From Stemphylium vesicarium (lineage: Eukaryota > Ascomycota > Dothideomycetes > Pleosporales > Pleosporaceae): a stretch of DNA of 64,000 bases. The notes under the pieces are model-generated. The model saw only the letters and a list, made by a program, of their open reading frames with translations, made no database searches and had not been told where the DNA came from. A program made the translations under genes and the position numbers. This document shows positions 11,375 to 22,827 of the stretch, piece after piece (the stretch's first letter is position 1; every line of letters starts with the position of its first letter). The stretch is taken from the NCBI GenBank assembly GCA_004380135.1, contig QXCR01000018.1, positions 186,001 through 250,000 of the forward strand, read 5' to 3'.

Positions 11375-12938
11375 GTTGGGCAGCAGGTTGGCGTCGTCGC
11401 CCACTGATCAGCAATTGTTTGGCTAGAGATGGCGTAGAGATGGGCAGTCAAATAAAGGAGCAGAGGGCGCAGTCCGTTCCAAGCGGCTGGGAGGAGTCGA
11501 GGTGAAGGCAGGTTATAGAGGGCGGTGGGATGGCGCTGTGAAATTTCCGGCAGCTTCGATCGATCGTGATGGAGCCCTTCCAACGGAAGTCTCGTAAACT
11601 TTCGGTTCGTCTACTCGGCGCCCAAAGCAAGAAAGTGCAGCCAGGGGTGAGAGCAATGCGCGGAAGACCAGCTCAGGATACTTGATTGTTGTACCTGTCG
11701 AGGCGTGGCTTGCGAGCAAGGGGATTACTTGTTCTTCGTCTTTGCTGGCCGCCGTAATTTGCAAGATTGCCCCCCGCGGCGGGCGAGCAGCATGACGTAC
11801 CCATAGTACACGGCGCAGGCACTGCTCGCCGGTGGGCCTCACTCCACCGTCTCACAGCACATCCGTGCAATCAGTGCGCCGCCTTGAAAAAAATGCCTTG
11901 ACTCGGCGAGCATCATCTTTACGTGTGTTTCACGAAAACCAGGCGTCAGAAGAATGCCGGTTTTATTACTGCTAATGCGCCTGACGGCTGCGGGAACTTT
12001 CCGCCTAGTCGCGAATCACACACCACATCCATCCCTCGCCCGCCAATGGGACGCCGCACCGTCCTGCAACCGTTGGGGGCTGCCATGGCCTTTTTGCCAG
12101 TACTGCATGTTGAAATTCCCGAGCCACACAGTCTCTTTTTGCTCTTCAGGTGCATGCTGCAGCCTTCACTTGCGAAATGTGCATCGCGATGAAAGAGGGT
12201 TGGCGGGGCCAAGGTTGGGCGCTCACCAGCACTTCGGGAGAGAGCACCGTCATCGAATTCGCTGAGAATCCGATGTCATGCGAAGAATCCGATGTTGGCC
12301 TGCATGCAAGTCTTTCCTGTGGCTCCTTCTCCCCACATATTCACGGCGTAGCTGCGGGATAGCTACAAAAGCTTGACGTTCCAATGATAGAGTTTGCAGC
12401 GCTGATGGGACCTCGCCATTTCCGAGCCTGTACGTTGCGGAATTTGGTCCAGGCAATATGCATAGTGTTTCATGATTTCCTCAACATGACATTGAGGGGT
12501 ATTGGTATGAGTCAAACTGGATGTTTGTTGGGAAAGAAATCTTCTGTGGAGCGGTGGCTGATGCAGATCCATGGGTATAGTGTGGCATTTCGAGATACAG
12601 GTAGAAGGCTCTGGCTCCAAGAGGAAAGAACAACCCTCCACCAAAGCTCTAGCCACGTAGCAAGAAATCATCCCTGCGGAATGCAAACAGGGCCGTCTCT
12701 AACGATAGTCATGGACCCCACGATGCCGTGGGGCACGAACTCATGTAGTTGTTTGATACTCCGACCCCAAAATGATGTGAGCATGTAGCCCCACCATGGG
12801 TAGAAGCAAGAGCACCGAGAATAGTCTTAGCCCCAGGCGTTCATTCCCTCATCAGAATCACCAGCAACCAAACAAAACATCACAGAACGATTCCAACACA
12901 ACAGCCTTGCACACACAACCTCATCACCCCCGTTCCAC
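11375..12938. other. Gene-free region upstream of the trehalose-complex gene
   Basis: About 1.5 kb with no supportable gene. It holds the promoter of the minus-strand trehalose-complex gene and the 3' flank of the DUF7704 gene. Short open frames on both strands overlap one another and lack motifs. No stress-response element (AGGGG/CCCCT cluster) stood out by eye. Confidence 0.4.
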
Positions 12939-13361
12939 CTACACCCCAACCCCCAACAAATACGCCACCCTCACAACCACCGGCGCAACATTCAAACTAT
13001 TCGTAACCCCATCCCTCCCCCTCCAGCCCTCAGCCCCAAACACCTTATCCCCCATCTCGCCCCATGCCGCGTAGCAATGTCCCAAATCACACAGCAGCAG
13101 CCCAAACACAATATACCGCCACGTCCGCCTATCGTCTACCACGCGCATCAATACGCCTTCGACAAAAGCGAAGAACAGGTACGCCGACGCCAGCTGGTCG
13201 TAGACAATCTGTGACGACGCGCTGTAGCCGGCTGTCGACGGCATAAAGGTAAAGTATTCGCGTGGCGCGAAGTGCAGGTGGTAGACGCCGCCGAGGGCGA
13301 GCACGGGCTCAATGTATAGGTGCCAGAGTAGATAGATGAAGGGTGTGTTGGGAGGCGCCAT
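12939..13361 (-). CDS. DUF7704-like integral membrane protein
   Basis: Single exon of 140 residues from the ATG at 13361 (MAPPNTPFIYLLWHLYIEP). The frame is open upstream as a Ser/Ala/Pro-rich stretch without hydrophobic character, so the internal ATG is preferred. Four hydrophobic segments are visible: residues about 7-27 (IYLLWHLYIEPVLALGGVYHL), the SSQIVYDQLASAYLFFAFVEG region, WRYIVFGLLLCDLGHCYAAWG, and the C-terminal VVVRVAYLLGVGV. The layout and the opening LYIEP match small fungal membrane proteins grouped as DUF7704, which have no known function. The extreme C-terminus is short, so a missed last exon is possible. Confidence 0.72.
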   Translation of the reverse strand: MAPPNTPFIYLLWHLYIEPVLALGGVYHLHFAPREYFTFMPSTAGYSASSQIVYDQLASAYLFFAFVEGVLMRVVDDRRTWRYIVFGLLLCDLGHCYAAWGEMGDKVFGAEGWRGRDGVTNSLNVAPVVVRVAYLLGVGV

Positions 13362-14557
13362 GGCTGGTGAAATTGCGGTGGTGGTGGAGGCTGCTGCTGC
13401 GGGTTTGCGGCGTGGGGAGGAGGATGGAGCGCGGCTATGGGTAGGGGTGTCGGGTATGCAGCGCAGGCGCAGCACGGCGGCAGTTGTGGAACGGATCGCT
13501 CGCTGTGCAGCTCGTCTTTTGCGTCCCTGAACTAGGCAATCTGATGCCGCCCTATTACAACTGCAAGTGTGAAGTGCTGATAGTCTTTAAATGCGGAATT
13601 TCCGTGTTGGGAAGACTATAGCGGCAGATCGTCTTGCGCCGACGTCAATAGTAGGCAGTGGATCTTGCGGCTGAAGCACGACGCAGAGCGGATGGGCGTG
13701 CGATGTTCAGCTCTGTCTGGTACCCGCGCATTCCCGCTGAGTCGTAAGTCATTGGCGGAACGTGCCCACGAGAATCGACAGTAGTCTTGAAAACTTGCCC
13801 GGTTGGGAAGTTCCAGTACGTAGTTGGTACCGACTTTGGTGCGCATGACCAGTGCTGTGGCCGTGGTCATGAGCATCTTCAGGCATGTGCTGAAACTCAT
13901 TGGAGCGTCGACATGTTTACATTCACGTCTCTATGGGGTGGAATGTATGATGGAGGTATACAATATTCGGGAAGCCCTTAATTCCTAGAGTTCGGAGACG
14001 AAAAGCGCGATGCACATGGTAGACATGGGTTCGTGCGAAGTGAAGATAAAGAACGTGCCGTTCGAGGCCCGTCTGTTTGCCAGTAGCACTAACAGAGGGT
14101 GCCTCTTTATAAATTATGATATTACAAATTCGCAGTATGCTAAAATTACAGTTGCGTGCTGGGCATTCCTCCCGCACGTCTACTGCTTCAAATCCCAACA
14201 GGCAAGCGATCAACGATTGTGCGACGCGGTATGAAATCCTCTCATCCTTTCGACCACCTTGGCGGTCTGCTACATGCTCTCTATCCCACGTTCTCTGCTG
14301 TCTGTCCGTTCGCTGGGTGTGGAAAGGCGCCGCTCAAGCACCTCGACCTAAATGCTTAATTCTGTGATTCCGAAACCACAGTCGGTACCGGGTACGATCC
14401 CCATGCCATGGTAGCTGTCGATCCTTCACCAGCTCACCGGAGAGATGTGGCTGGAAATTGCTGTCGTCGACCCTGCAGGTTGGGATAGTCGTAAAGACTA
14501 CCGCGGAACCCGAGCATACCATAGCCTCGGGATTGTCTGATGCACTCCTGGTTTCGC
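13362..14557. other. Intergenic region
   Basis: About 1.2 kb with no supportable gene on either strand; only short, motif-free open frames. Confidence 0.4.
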
Positions 14558-15247
14558 TCACTCCAATCTCCCCTCCTGCACATGCACCCTCACGCGTCCG
14601 TTCTCGTTGATGGCCTCGCAGTTCAGCGCACCATTGACTAGGTGTTTATACTTCACTTCCTCGCTGTTGTTCAGACAGTTCTCGAGGAAATACTGTGCCG
14701 CAACTTCATTCGCTGCCACCAGGCTTCTGCAAGTACCAACCATCACCGCCTCATCGCTCGAATGCCCGTTCGCTGTGCTGGACACGACGTGAAATATCGA
14801 CCGGCCATCGTGCGGCCGTGCGATGGACTTCTGCGAGTACAGGACCTCGCGAAGAGCAAGGGGGTATGTGTTGATATCGCCGGGTACGATTTTGGTCGGG
14901 TTACGAGAGGCTATCGCTTGCGGAATGGCGGATTGCAAAGGAGGCTGCGGCGGTTGACTATAAGGAGGTGCATGGTTGTACGGCTGGGGGGCGGCTGCCG
15001 CTGGGCCGCTGAGTACAGGGACGGGCGCTAGATGTGGTTGCTGCTGCTGCTTCTGATGTTGGAGAAGGAAGTCGCGATGCTCATCGAGTTGTGTCCTCAA
15101 TGCGTCGCTCGTGGTCTGGAAGATGCGCTCCTGGACGCCTGGACCGAGGTTGCGAGAATAGTGACGCAAGTCAGAGCTGCAGTCAAGTTGCAAAAGGCTG
15201 TGTTGGCGGTCAAAGCCGTAGGGTCGTGGAGATGTTGTCGCTGCCAT
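14558..15247 (-). CDS. Hypothetical protein, Gln/Pro-rich middle
   Basis: Single exon of 229 residues from ATG 15247 (MAATTSPRPYGFDRQHSLLQL). The first part is polar with a helical stretch (ERIFQTTSDALRTQLDEHRDFLLQHQ). A low-complexity Q/P/A segment follows (residues about 67-110), then an ordered C-terminal part (TYPLALREVLYSQKS, VGTCRSLVAANEVAAQYFLENC) with mixed charge. No signal peptide, membrane segment or known catalytic motif is seen. The good codon pattern and the ordered ends argue for a real gene. I do not recognise the family. It is flanked on both sides by about 0.8-1.2 kb without genes. Confidence 0.62.
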   Translation of the reverse strand: MAATTSPRPYGFDRQHSLLQLDCSSDLRHYSRNLGPGVQERIFQTTSDALRTQLDEHRDFLLQHQKQQQQPHLAPVPVLSGPAAAAPQPYNHAPPYSQPPQPPLQSAIPQAIASRNPTKIVPGDINTYPLALREVLYSQKSIARPHDGRSIFHVVSSTANGHSSDEAVMVGTCRSLVAANEVAAQYFLENCLNNSEEVKYKHLVNGALNCEAINENGRVRVHVQEGRLE

Positions 15248-16052
15248 TTTGGATGCTGGTATCACGGACTTGAAGAGGCTCTGATAGATGAGGATGAAAA
15301 TCTCACATGATGTGCATGACGCGGATATTTCGCAAATCTTGGAAGCCCGGAGCCCTGTCCTGCCGTATTCGCGTCTCCACGTGATGACGTGTAGGTAATA
15401 AGGGGTCGCGAAATCGTTTAATAGGCCATCTTGAAACTGAAGATCTCCTATGTGGCAGTTTTTTTATATATATTGCTTCATCTTGCAAATGGGCACAGCG
15501 TTGTATCCGAGTGTCTATTGATCGTCATTGGCACGCGACCCACGTCACACGCCAGGATGATGCAGCACATCACTCGTCACGTCGTTCGGTTGCTGCCGAC
15601 GTGGCATAGCTGTACTAACGTATACTCGACCCATTATCTTCAGTTCCATTTAATCCCATACAAACCGGTACATGGCTTCGCGAGATTGGTGGGCTTGAGC
15701 TTGAGTGGAATCATGGCGATCTTAATGCATCACACCCTCAGTAAGATCGCGCCGAAACTCCGCCGCGTCCACACCACAACCCCAACGCCATGGTCGCAGA
15801 AAAAGAAAGAATTGAAATCCTAAAGAATGGAACCCACACGGCCAAATCTCTTTCTTCCACATAAGCATCGCTCAAACATATGTCTTCAACGATTGGTATG
15901 TGTGGGTCGGCACGATCAACAGATTCTTGGATAGTGACTGAAACGCCGAAGATGAAAAAAGCGGCCGAGACGGAGCCCGCCGTCTTTTGTAAGAGCTCAA
16001 TCTGACCTTGGCAGTCAGAGCCATCGAATTCGGCACCATAGTCGTCTTTGGC
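15248..16052. other. Intergenic region
   Basis: No gene supported. It contains the promoter of the minus-strand gene ending at 14558 and the 3' flank of the gene ending at 16053. Confidence 0.4.
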
Positions 16053-17257
16053 TCATAGTCGGGCTTCGTAGCCCAGGGGGGCACCGCCACTGAGCGCTTC
16101 ATGAGCATCGTTCCGAAGGATTTCGTAGTACTCGCAGAGGTCGGGGAAGGTCACTATGGCTTGCTTGACTGGAGCAGGAATGTCGCATACGATCTTACGC
16201 CAGTCGTTGAAGCGTCGACAGACGACACGAATCAGCTCCTTCATGCAGCCCAGTGCCATGATGCAGATCTTACGAGTCCACTCAATGTCAAAAGAACCGT
16301 TGGGGTGCTCCAGGTCCTGCGTAGCGGAATTGATGAGTACGGGCCAGGCAAAGTTCTCATGTGACGGAGAGGATGCTGCGGATGGCACGGCGGTGGGACC
16401 CCCTCCATATACTGCACCGAGCTTATAATGCTGTGCCCAGACGTGGTCGAAATGTTGGCTGAATGGGCTTGGTGGAATCCGATTGCGTGAACCGTTGCAA
16501 TCGTGCTGACCTTGACGAAAAGCCATCTCCTGCACGGCGAGATACTCAGGAACGCCGCTCATGGAGGCTGTCTGGAATACGTCGACTGGGTTGAGCATGG
16601 TAGGGGAACGAAGGCTAGAGCTGAACGAGGGGCGACGGGGCGAACGCCAGTTGTCAGATGTCTGACTAGCGTGAGAATTGCGGCGTTGCATTTCAAGTCC
16701 CTGAAGCTGACTGATCTTGTTGGCTTTCATCTTTTGAGGAGAGCTTTCATACCGCTGAGGGATCTGCGTGCAAGCGGCAGACGGGGAGACGATTGATGGC
16801 GTGTTGCTGATTCCACTGGCTGTCATGTGCCGAGCTCGCTGCGGTGTTGTTGGCTGCACATGGATTAGCACAAGGTCCTTCTTGTAATTTTGGTATACGC
16901 AGGGCTCACAAGCTGTGTAACCTGTGGCTGTTGCGAATTCACCCGTCCTCGAGATGAAGTCGTGGAACCTACCGCGGCCTGAATGGGACCGAGCTGCGAC
17001 AGAGATCCTCCAGATGAGCTGAAGGAGCCCGTCGAATCGCTCCCATCGGATCCTGTGTTTGGCGCAGTCGCCAATGTTTCGAACGGATTATTCGTCTGGA
17101 ACCGCACGGCGAGACCGCTGGGATGTGGACTGTTGCTGCTGCTGACTATGCCACCTTCTACGACTCTGCCTTTGGTAGGCGCATACATCTCGAGGACTGT
17201 CAATAACACGGTACAGGGCATTGCAAGAACATTTTCACTCACCTGAGACGACGACAT
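16053..17257 (-). CDS. Hypothetical Ser-rich protein with ordered C-terminal domain
   Basis: Proposed exons are 17243-17257 (MSSSQ), 16910-17188 and 16053-16853. Introns are 54 bp (gtgagt...ctcgag) and 56 bp (gtgagc...ctaat...gtgcag), both phase 0, giving 364 residues. The second intron has a clear branch site and typical length. The first is less certain: translation could instead start at the ATG after it or read through. The N-terminal two thirds are Ser/Pro/Gln-rich and probably disordered. The last about 100 residues look folded and helical (WTRKICIMALGCMKELIRVV, FPDLCEYYEILRNDAHEAL). No catalytic motif is seen. Function unknown; scaffolding or regulation would fit but is not shown. Confidence 0.62.
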
Positions 17258-18529
17258 CTTTTCTACAAGCCTACAGCCAGATGCTTATGGTGATTGTACA
17301 GGAAACCTGGATGTAGTGCGTGAGCGTAGGCATGGGTGGGGGATGCGGTGGTGAGGGGTGATGGGGACCAGGGCAGACGCGGTGTCTTGACAACAGAGGC
17401 ACGCGCCAAGCCGATGAGTATCGCAGAAAGCGCCTGAGAGTCGCCGTCTTTGCTCTACTTCACTTCAGACTGATAACAAACGCTGAAAAGCGGGGAAGAG
17501 TGCGGGAATTTGGGCGTGCCTTGCCTTCCCTTTTGGTTCATTGCACGGTGAAGGTGAGTCGGATGCCAAGACAGGAAAGAGCGCAAGCTGCCGTGATATG
17601 CAGAAGCTTCGAAGGGATGAGAGAAGGATAACATGTGGAGATGAGAGATATGACAGAAAGAACCCAGTGGCAATGAGACAGGAAGGCAGTGTCTGTGGGA
17701 TATCTTTTTCCATATTGTAAAGTAAAAAATCTCAAGAAACCTTACTGATGAGTTGAAATGTGATTTCAGAAACGAACACATTACCTGTGACAGCTAAATC
17801 AATAAGAAATAAGAGAGTGATTGTGTTGTGGATAGTCGAAGCAATACTACACTCGCGGCAATAGTACTGCGACAAAGGTGAATGTATTAGACAAACCGAA
17901 AAGAAAATGTCAAAAACAACAATGAGATGTGGACTATTGGTAAATCGCCAAGGCGAGAATCTCCAGACTTACGGTCCCTCTCGATGCAGTGTGAAGAATC
18001 GCTTCAATATTACCTAGTCGAGTCTTCATAGTAGAGACTTGAGTGATTACATTCCAAGGTGACAACCAAGTATAATGCATGCGTATTGCATTTGACGATA
18101 GATGAAGAAGACATGTACTGAATCGGTAAAAGTCTTGCAGCACCGGGAACCTGTCACGCGAGCTCAAAGAATTTGCTGGTCGAAATTATTCATATAACCG
18201 AAGCCAGCGGTAATTCTCGCACGGAAAAATTGACATAGCCGATATGAAGGCTTCACACAACAAACATGCAAAGGAAAGGGGGGTGCGCAGAGGGTTTTGT
18301 ATGGCGCGAGATGCGAGTGCGAAGTCTTGACGTTCTCGACGATGATGTCGTGGCGGCGAAGGGAGATCGAGAAGCCGGGATCGTCCGATCAACGGCGGCA
18401 GCCTATCAGAGGCCGGGCGTTGTCATAACCGAGGGAAGCTCGAGTGGCACCCTGACGGTGCAACTTCGATGATACCAACACTTTGATCTTTAAGGCCCAT
18501 CCCACACTCTCCACTCCGCACTACACACC
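17258..18529. other. Intergenic region upstream of SDH2
   Basis: About 1.3 kb between divergently oriented genes, so it holds both promoters. I see no further gene. Short frames on either strand have no motifs. Confidence 0.4.
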
Positions 18530-19625
18530 ATGGCCTGCACACGCGCTTTTACCCGTCTGGCGCTGAACCGCACTGGTATGCACACAGACAAACCCGCCGG
18601 GGGCACCTCGATAGTGAAAGTGAGCACTGCTAACGCTATGCGACAGCCGTACGGCCGGCAGTTTTCTCTCGCGGCTTCGCCTCCGTAACCGACGTCAACG
18701 CCCGCGACCCCCTCTCCAAGACCGCCGAAAAGATTGTGCCTGATGCCGCGCGAAAGCCCATCCCCGAGAACAAGACGTCGACCATCGAGGAACCCGCGCC
18801 CAGCCAAGATGCGAAGACGAAGACTTTCCACGTCTACCGATGGAACCCCGATGAGCCCACGTCCAAGCCCAAGATGCAGTCGTACACCCTCGACCTGAAC
18901 AAGACGGGACCCATGATGCTGGATGCGCTCATCAGGATCAAGAACGAGGTGGACCCGACTTTGACCTTTAGGCGGAGTTGTCGCGAGGGCATTTGCGGAA
19001 GTTGCGCCATGAACATTGACGGAGTCAACACATTGGCATGTCTCTGTATGTGGCACGAGACAGCGGGTAGTGGCTGAAGTACTAACGACCGACACAGGCC
19101 GCATCCCCACCGACACTACCAAGGAATCTCGCATCTACCCGCTCCCACACATGTATGTCGTCAAGGACCTCGTACCGGACATGACGCTTTTCTACAAGCA
19201 ATACCGTTCCGTCAAGCCTTACCTGCAGCGCACCACCGCCGCGCCAGATGTACGCATATCCTCCAACCAACTCCCCTAAGCCAGTACTAACGCACTCACA
19301 GGGCCGTGAGTTCCGTCAGTCCAAGGAAGACCGCAAGAAGCTCGACGGTCTCTACGAATGCATTCTCTGCGCCTGCTGCTCGACTTCATGCCCCTCGTAT
19401 TGGTGGAACCAGGAGGAGTACCTCGGCCCCGCTGTCCTCCTCCAGTCATACCGATGGATCGCCGATTCGCGAGACGAGAAGAAGGCCGAGCGCCAGGACG
19501 CCCTCAACAACAGCATGAGCTTGTACCGGTGCCACACCATTCTCAACTGCTCAAGGACGTGCCCCAAGGGATTGAACCCTGCGTTGGCCATTGCCGAGAT
19601 CAAGAAGAGCATGGCTTTCACATAA
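18530..19625 (+). CDS. SDH2: Succinate dehydrogenase iron-sulfur subunit (complex II, SdhB)
   Basis: Four exons, 18530-18575, 18647-19045, 19098-19249 and 19302-19625, give 306 residues. The N-terminus (MACTRAFTRLALNRT) is an Arg-rich mitochondrial presequence. The 2Fe-2S cluster motif SCREGICGSCAMNIDG is followed by the 4Fe-4S motif CILCACCSTSC and the 3Fe-4S/4Fe-4S segment YRCHTILNCSRTCPKG. The protein carries electrons from FAD in SdhA to ubiquinone in the inner mitochondrial membrane. All cluster cysteines are present. The histidine of the last motif counts to residue 277 and the proline of TSCPSYWWN to about 230, the ubiquinone-site positions tracked for SDHI fungicides. Both are the unaltered residues. 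The gene converges on a DUF4419 gene 226 bp away. Confidence 0.97.
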
Positions 19626-19638
19626 GCCTGTGGACTTT

Positions 19639-19662
19639 GTGTATGTGTGTGTGTGTGTGTTT
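19639..19662. repeat. GT microsatellite in the SDH2 3' flank
   Basis: A (GT)n tract lies directly after the SDH2 stop codon (tatgtgtgtgtgtgtgtgtt). It is probably transcribed as 3' UTR. Confidence 0.8.
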
Positions 19663-19851
19663 GGTGCCGAGAGAGTTTGTCTGGTGACACTCGCTGTATG
19701 TACGTGCGGCGTTGATGTTCTTTTGAGCCATGCTTGTATTCTGAGACTTGTATGCAAACCAATTCAAGCGATTCATTTCATCCTATGGTATTAACCTATC
19801 GTGCGCATGTTCGTCTTTTATCCCTGTTGACCCTCGAGAGTCCACTCACTC

Positions 19852-21036
19852 CTATTGATACCACTCACTACCCTCTTCCTCGTCCTTGTCGCCTTTTTCT
19901 TTTAACTCATACATCATCCACCCACTCAACGATTGAAGCGAGTCCAGCTTGCCATCTCCCTCCGCCTCGTCTCTGCCCTCTGAAGCGATGCTGCTGGACA
20001 CCTTGATGCCGAGCGACCCAGCAATCATCTTGGTGTGGTATTCGGTACCATTATCGTCGACCAAGACAGGCACCGACGCATACCCAGGAGGAATATCATC
20101 CGTATCAACGCGATGATACTCGACGCCATTCAAAAGCAACCCAACCTCCTCATCGCCCATCCAGCTGTCTCTCTCCCTCCCCAAATCATACATGCACTTA
20201 CCCTTAGCATTCCAGAAGCAAAACGCCGTCAGCCAGCCCCCGAGGTACGACGGACCACTACCACCTCCACTCCGATGCGCAATCTTGCTCCAGAAATCAC
20301 GCGTATCAGCCTCTTTCGTCTCATCAAACGACGCTACGAAACGCTTCAGCACCGGTCTCAGCAGCTCGCTAAAAGTCTTCGTTTCAGCCCCGAGTTCAGG
20401 CAACTTGTCCAACCTGCACATAATATCCTCGTAGTCTTCTCGCTTACCAAGCAGCGTGACGGACGGGATGCCGCACATGAGATAGCACTTGTACGAAAAG
20501 TACGCCTGCATCGTACCCATCATGAGCACGGCAGCCGTCGTGCGATCGTCCACGGTCGTCGTGCTGAACGAGGGCATAAGCCAGTCCCGCAAATTGCGGT
20601 CCTTGACATTATCTTGTATCAGGTCGGTCATGCGGCGCGCGAGCGCCCCGAAATCGACGCTGTGGATGCTGCCTACTTCGGCCACTTTGAGCTCTTTCTT
20701 CCCCTGGTGCGCGACGAAATACGAACGGAGTGCTTCGGCGTTGGCGTTGATGTAGAAGTTTAGCTGTGAGAGGATGGCGAACCAGATGTCTTCGGGCCGG
20801 ATCGTCAGGTGGTGGTGTCTGCTGTATGCCTCGAAGGCGGCGCGGACGAAGCCGTTGTCTGAAGAGACGAGGTGTGTGTTTGAGAAAGTGGAGGGGGAGA
20901 TGGAGCTCTGGATGATTTGCTTCGAGGCGTTGGCATCGCGTGGACTTGTGCCTTTGAGGAGGCTTTCGCTGGACGTGGCTTTTTCATGTCTGTGTGGCCG
21001 GGGCGCGTGGTCTGCGACTTTGAAGGTGATGGGCAT
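19852..21036 (-). CDS. DUF4419 domain protein
   Basis: Single exon of 394 residues from ATG 21036 (MPITFKVADHAPRPH). After a polar leader the protein contains the features I associate with DUF4419: HLVSSDNGFVRAAFEAYSRHHHLTIRPEDIWFAILSQ in pieces, a central block (YFSYKCYLMCGIPSVTLLG), and the Gly/Trp-rich PSYLGGWLTAFCFWN. The C-terminus is acidic and Lys-rich. These proteins are common in fungi and have no established function. No signal peptide or membrane segment is seen, so a cytosolic location is inferred. The 3' end faces SDH2. Confidence 0.85.
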   Translation of the reverse strand: MPITFKVADHAPRPHRHEKATSSESLLKGTSPRDANASKQIIQSSISPSTFSNTHLVSSDNGFVRAAFEAYSRHHHLTIRPEDIWFAILSQLNFYINANAEALRSYFVAHQGKKELKVAEVGSIHSVDFGALARRMTDLIQDNVKDRNLRDWLMPSFSTTTVDDRTTAAVLMMGTMQAYFSYKCYLMCGIPSVTLLGKREDYEDIMCRLDKLPELGAETKTFSELLRPVLKRFVASFDETKEADTRDFWSKIAHRSGGGSGPSYLGGWLTAFCFWNAKGKCMYDLGRERDSWMGDEEVGLLLNGVEYHRVDTDDIPPGYASVPVLVDDNGTEYHTKMIAGSLGIKVSSSIASEGRDEAEGDGKLDSLQSLSGWMMYELKEKGDKDEEEGSEWYQ

Positions 21037-21783
21037 CTTTGTCGGGATATGGTTGGTGCGGGATGTATGATGTATTTTCGGGGCCCTTCCGAGTAGAGGT
21101 GGGTGTTGAAGTTTGTTCCATTCAGCTGGATCGACACTTGCCTTGATGACTCCTTTGTACAGCCTCGTACCTGCTGCTGCTGCCTACGCCAGTCCACAAA
21201 TATATCACCGGTACCTTCTACTGCACAACGTGATGCGCTTTCCTGTTGGTGTTAGCAGGGTAGCTTAGTGTACCTTCCCCATTCGCTCTGGCTTCCCAAC
21301 TTATCGCGTAATGTGGGCCAAGGCCACCCATCGACGGCTCAGCTCAGCTGGTAGCATAGTTTTCTGCAGACAGTCTTAGTGCTTCGTACCTGATCAACCT
21401 GTCAGTCACCATTCGTGATATGGTTGTATCGGAGAAGCCGAAAGACTATCATCACTCGCAAATGACTTTCCACTAGTAGTGGCTCCCATGCATGTATACC
21501 AAAGATGATCAACAAGCTGCCCCATCTAAGGTGGTTGATCTCAGCCGTGGTTGTGCGGCTAATATCTAGCTCAGGAACCGGATTTGTGATACGACGGAGA
21601 AGGAAGCGTCTTCAAGTTTGGAAAAGGAAAGCCTTTGAGCGCTGTAGATTATAACATACGGTAGCCTTTATAGCCCAAGAACCGTTTGTCGGAATGCTTA
21701 CGCGATGAGTATTTTTCCGGGTACTTTCATTTCTCCAAGAATCAGTATATGCTACTTTCCATTACTGCTGTTAAACTCCCATC
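21037..21783. other. Intergenic region upstream of the DUF4419 gene
   Basis: No gene supported. It contains the promoter of the minus-strand DUF4419 gene and the 3' flank of the next minus-strand gene. Confidence 0.4.
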
Positions 21784-22517
21784 TCAGCGTTCCTGCCCCA
21801 GTATTTCAACGCAGGATCTCAGTAACCCCATCAATCTCTGTTGTATGCTCCGGCCGGCAGGTGTGGCGGCGTGTTTGCCAGCGCCCCATCCGAACGGCAA
21901 CACTAGTCTCCTTCTGCCATGCGTATCCAGCACAACGAGTGCGTCTAGGGGAAATTTGCCTCCGCCAAGGGGATGTAAGAGGCCTAATCGGACAAAGAGG
22001 TTGTTGGACGGGGTGGTGGCTTGTAGCAAGGGGAGCGAAAAGGGCGCCGAGGGTGAGAGATTATGTGTAGAAGGCTCGTGGCAGAGAACGAAGGCTTGGA
22101 GGGAGGGCGAGAGGTTGTATAGATCTGGTAATGCGGAGCTACGAGGAGTCAGTAGTGGCGTGTATGTGCATTGGAAGCAACGTACCATAGTAACTCATAG
22201 TGTATCTGAACATTACCTTGCACGCATAACACTATTATCGACCTCCCCCGTTGGTATTTTGCCCAATTGTTATGCGCCTTCAAACTACTACCCGGCGGTG
22301 CCGCGAGCGCATTGCTGGCCAATATGGCATCTACATCCACTGTCCAGGCTTCTTCGGGGCTTATTATATCTAGCTCTTCTAGCTCGCATTGGGTCTTCGA
22401 CTTTTTCAGGCTATCTCCGAATGGGGCGAGTGCGGGCGACGGTTCTCTTCGCGGCGGTACATCGTCGTCTTCATCGATGGCAAGGCGCGAGCGCTTGCGG
22501 CTGAGTGCCACGTCCAT
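21784..22517 (-). CDS. Hypothetical protein divergent from ATG5
   Basis: Exons 22186-22517 and 21784-22138 are joined across a 47-bp intron (gtacgt...ctgac...gtag), phase-consistent, giving 228 residues from MDVALSRKRSRLA. An in-frame ATG at 22550 would add 11 residues. The N-terminus carries a basic KRSR motif and an acidic run (DEDDD), then EAWTVDVDAILASNALAAPPGSS. The second half is hydrophobic-to-mixed (LPDLYNLSPSLQAFVLCHEPS, FVRLGLLHPLGGGKFPLDAL, RRLVLPFGWGAGKHA). I do not recognise a domain. The start codons of this gene and ATG5 are about 310 bp apart on opposite strands, so they share a short promoter region. Confidence 0.68.
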
Positions 22518-22827
22518 GGTCCAGCTATTCTGCGCTTGTAAGTCACCCATCTACGGCGTCGCCCCACTTGTTGCGAAAATGCAAAAAAGAAGAATGAAAG
22601 GACATGGCCGGTATCGCCAGCGTACAAATTTTACATAACCGTCTGGGAAGCCCTTTGCGGTTGTCGCAGAGACGCACGCGCAACAAAGGCCAGGGATGCT
22701 GTGGGCTAGCTTACCCCGCCATGGCGCCGCCTATGCCCAGGTGCTCCTGCTACCCCACTATCGATCAACTGTACCTAGGCTACCACCAGGCGCGCTGGCG
22801 ACCTGCATCTCGGATGCCTTCGCTTCC

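Noticed and set aside
21330..21410. Second tRNA-like string (ggctcagctcagctggtagca)
   Set aside because: No B box and no matching stems; chance similarity to a D-arm.
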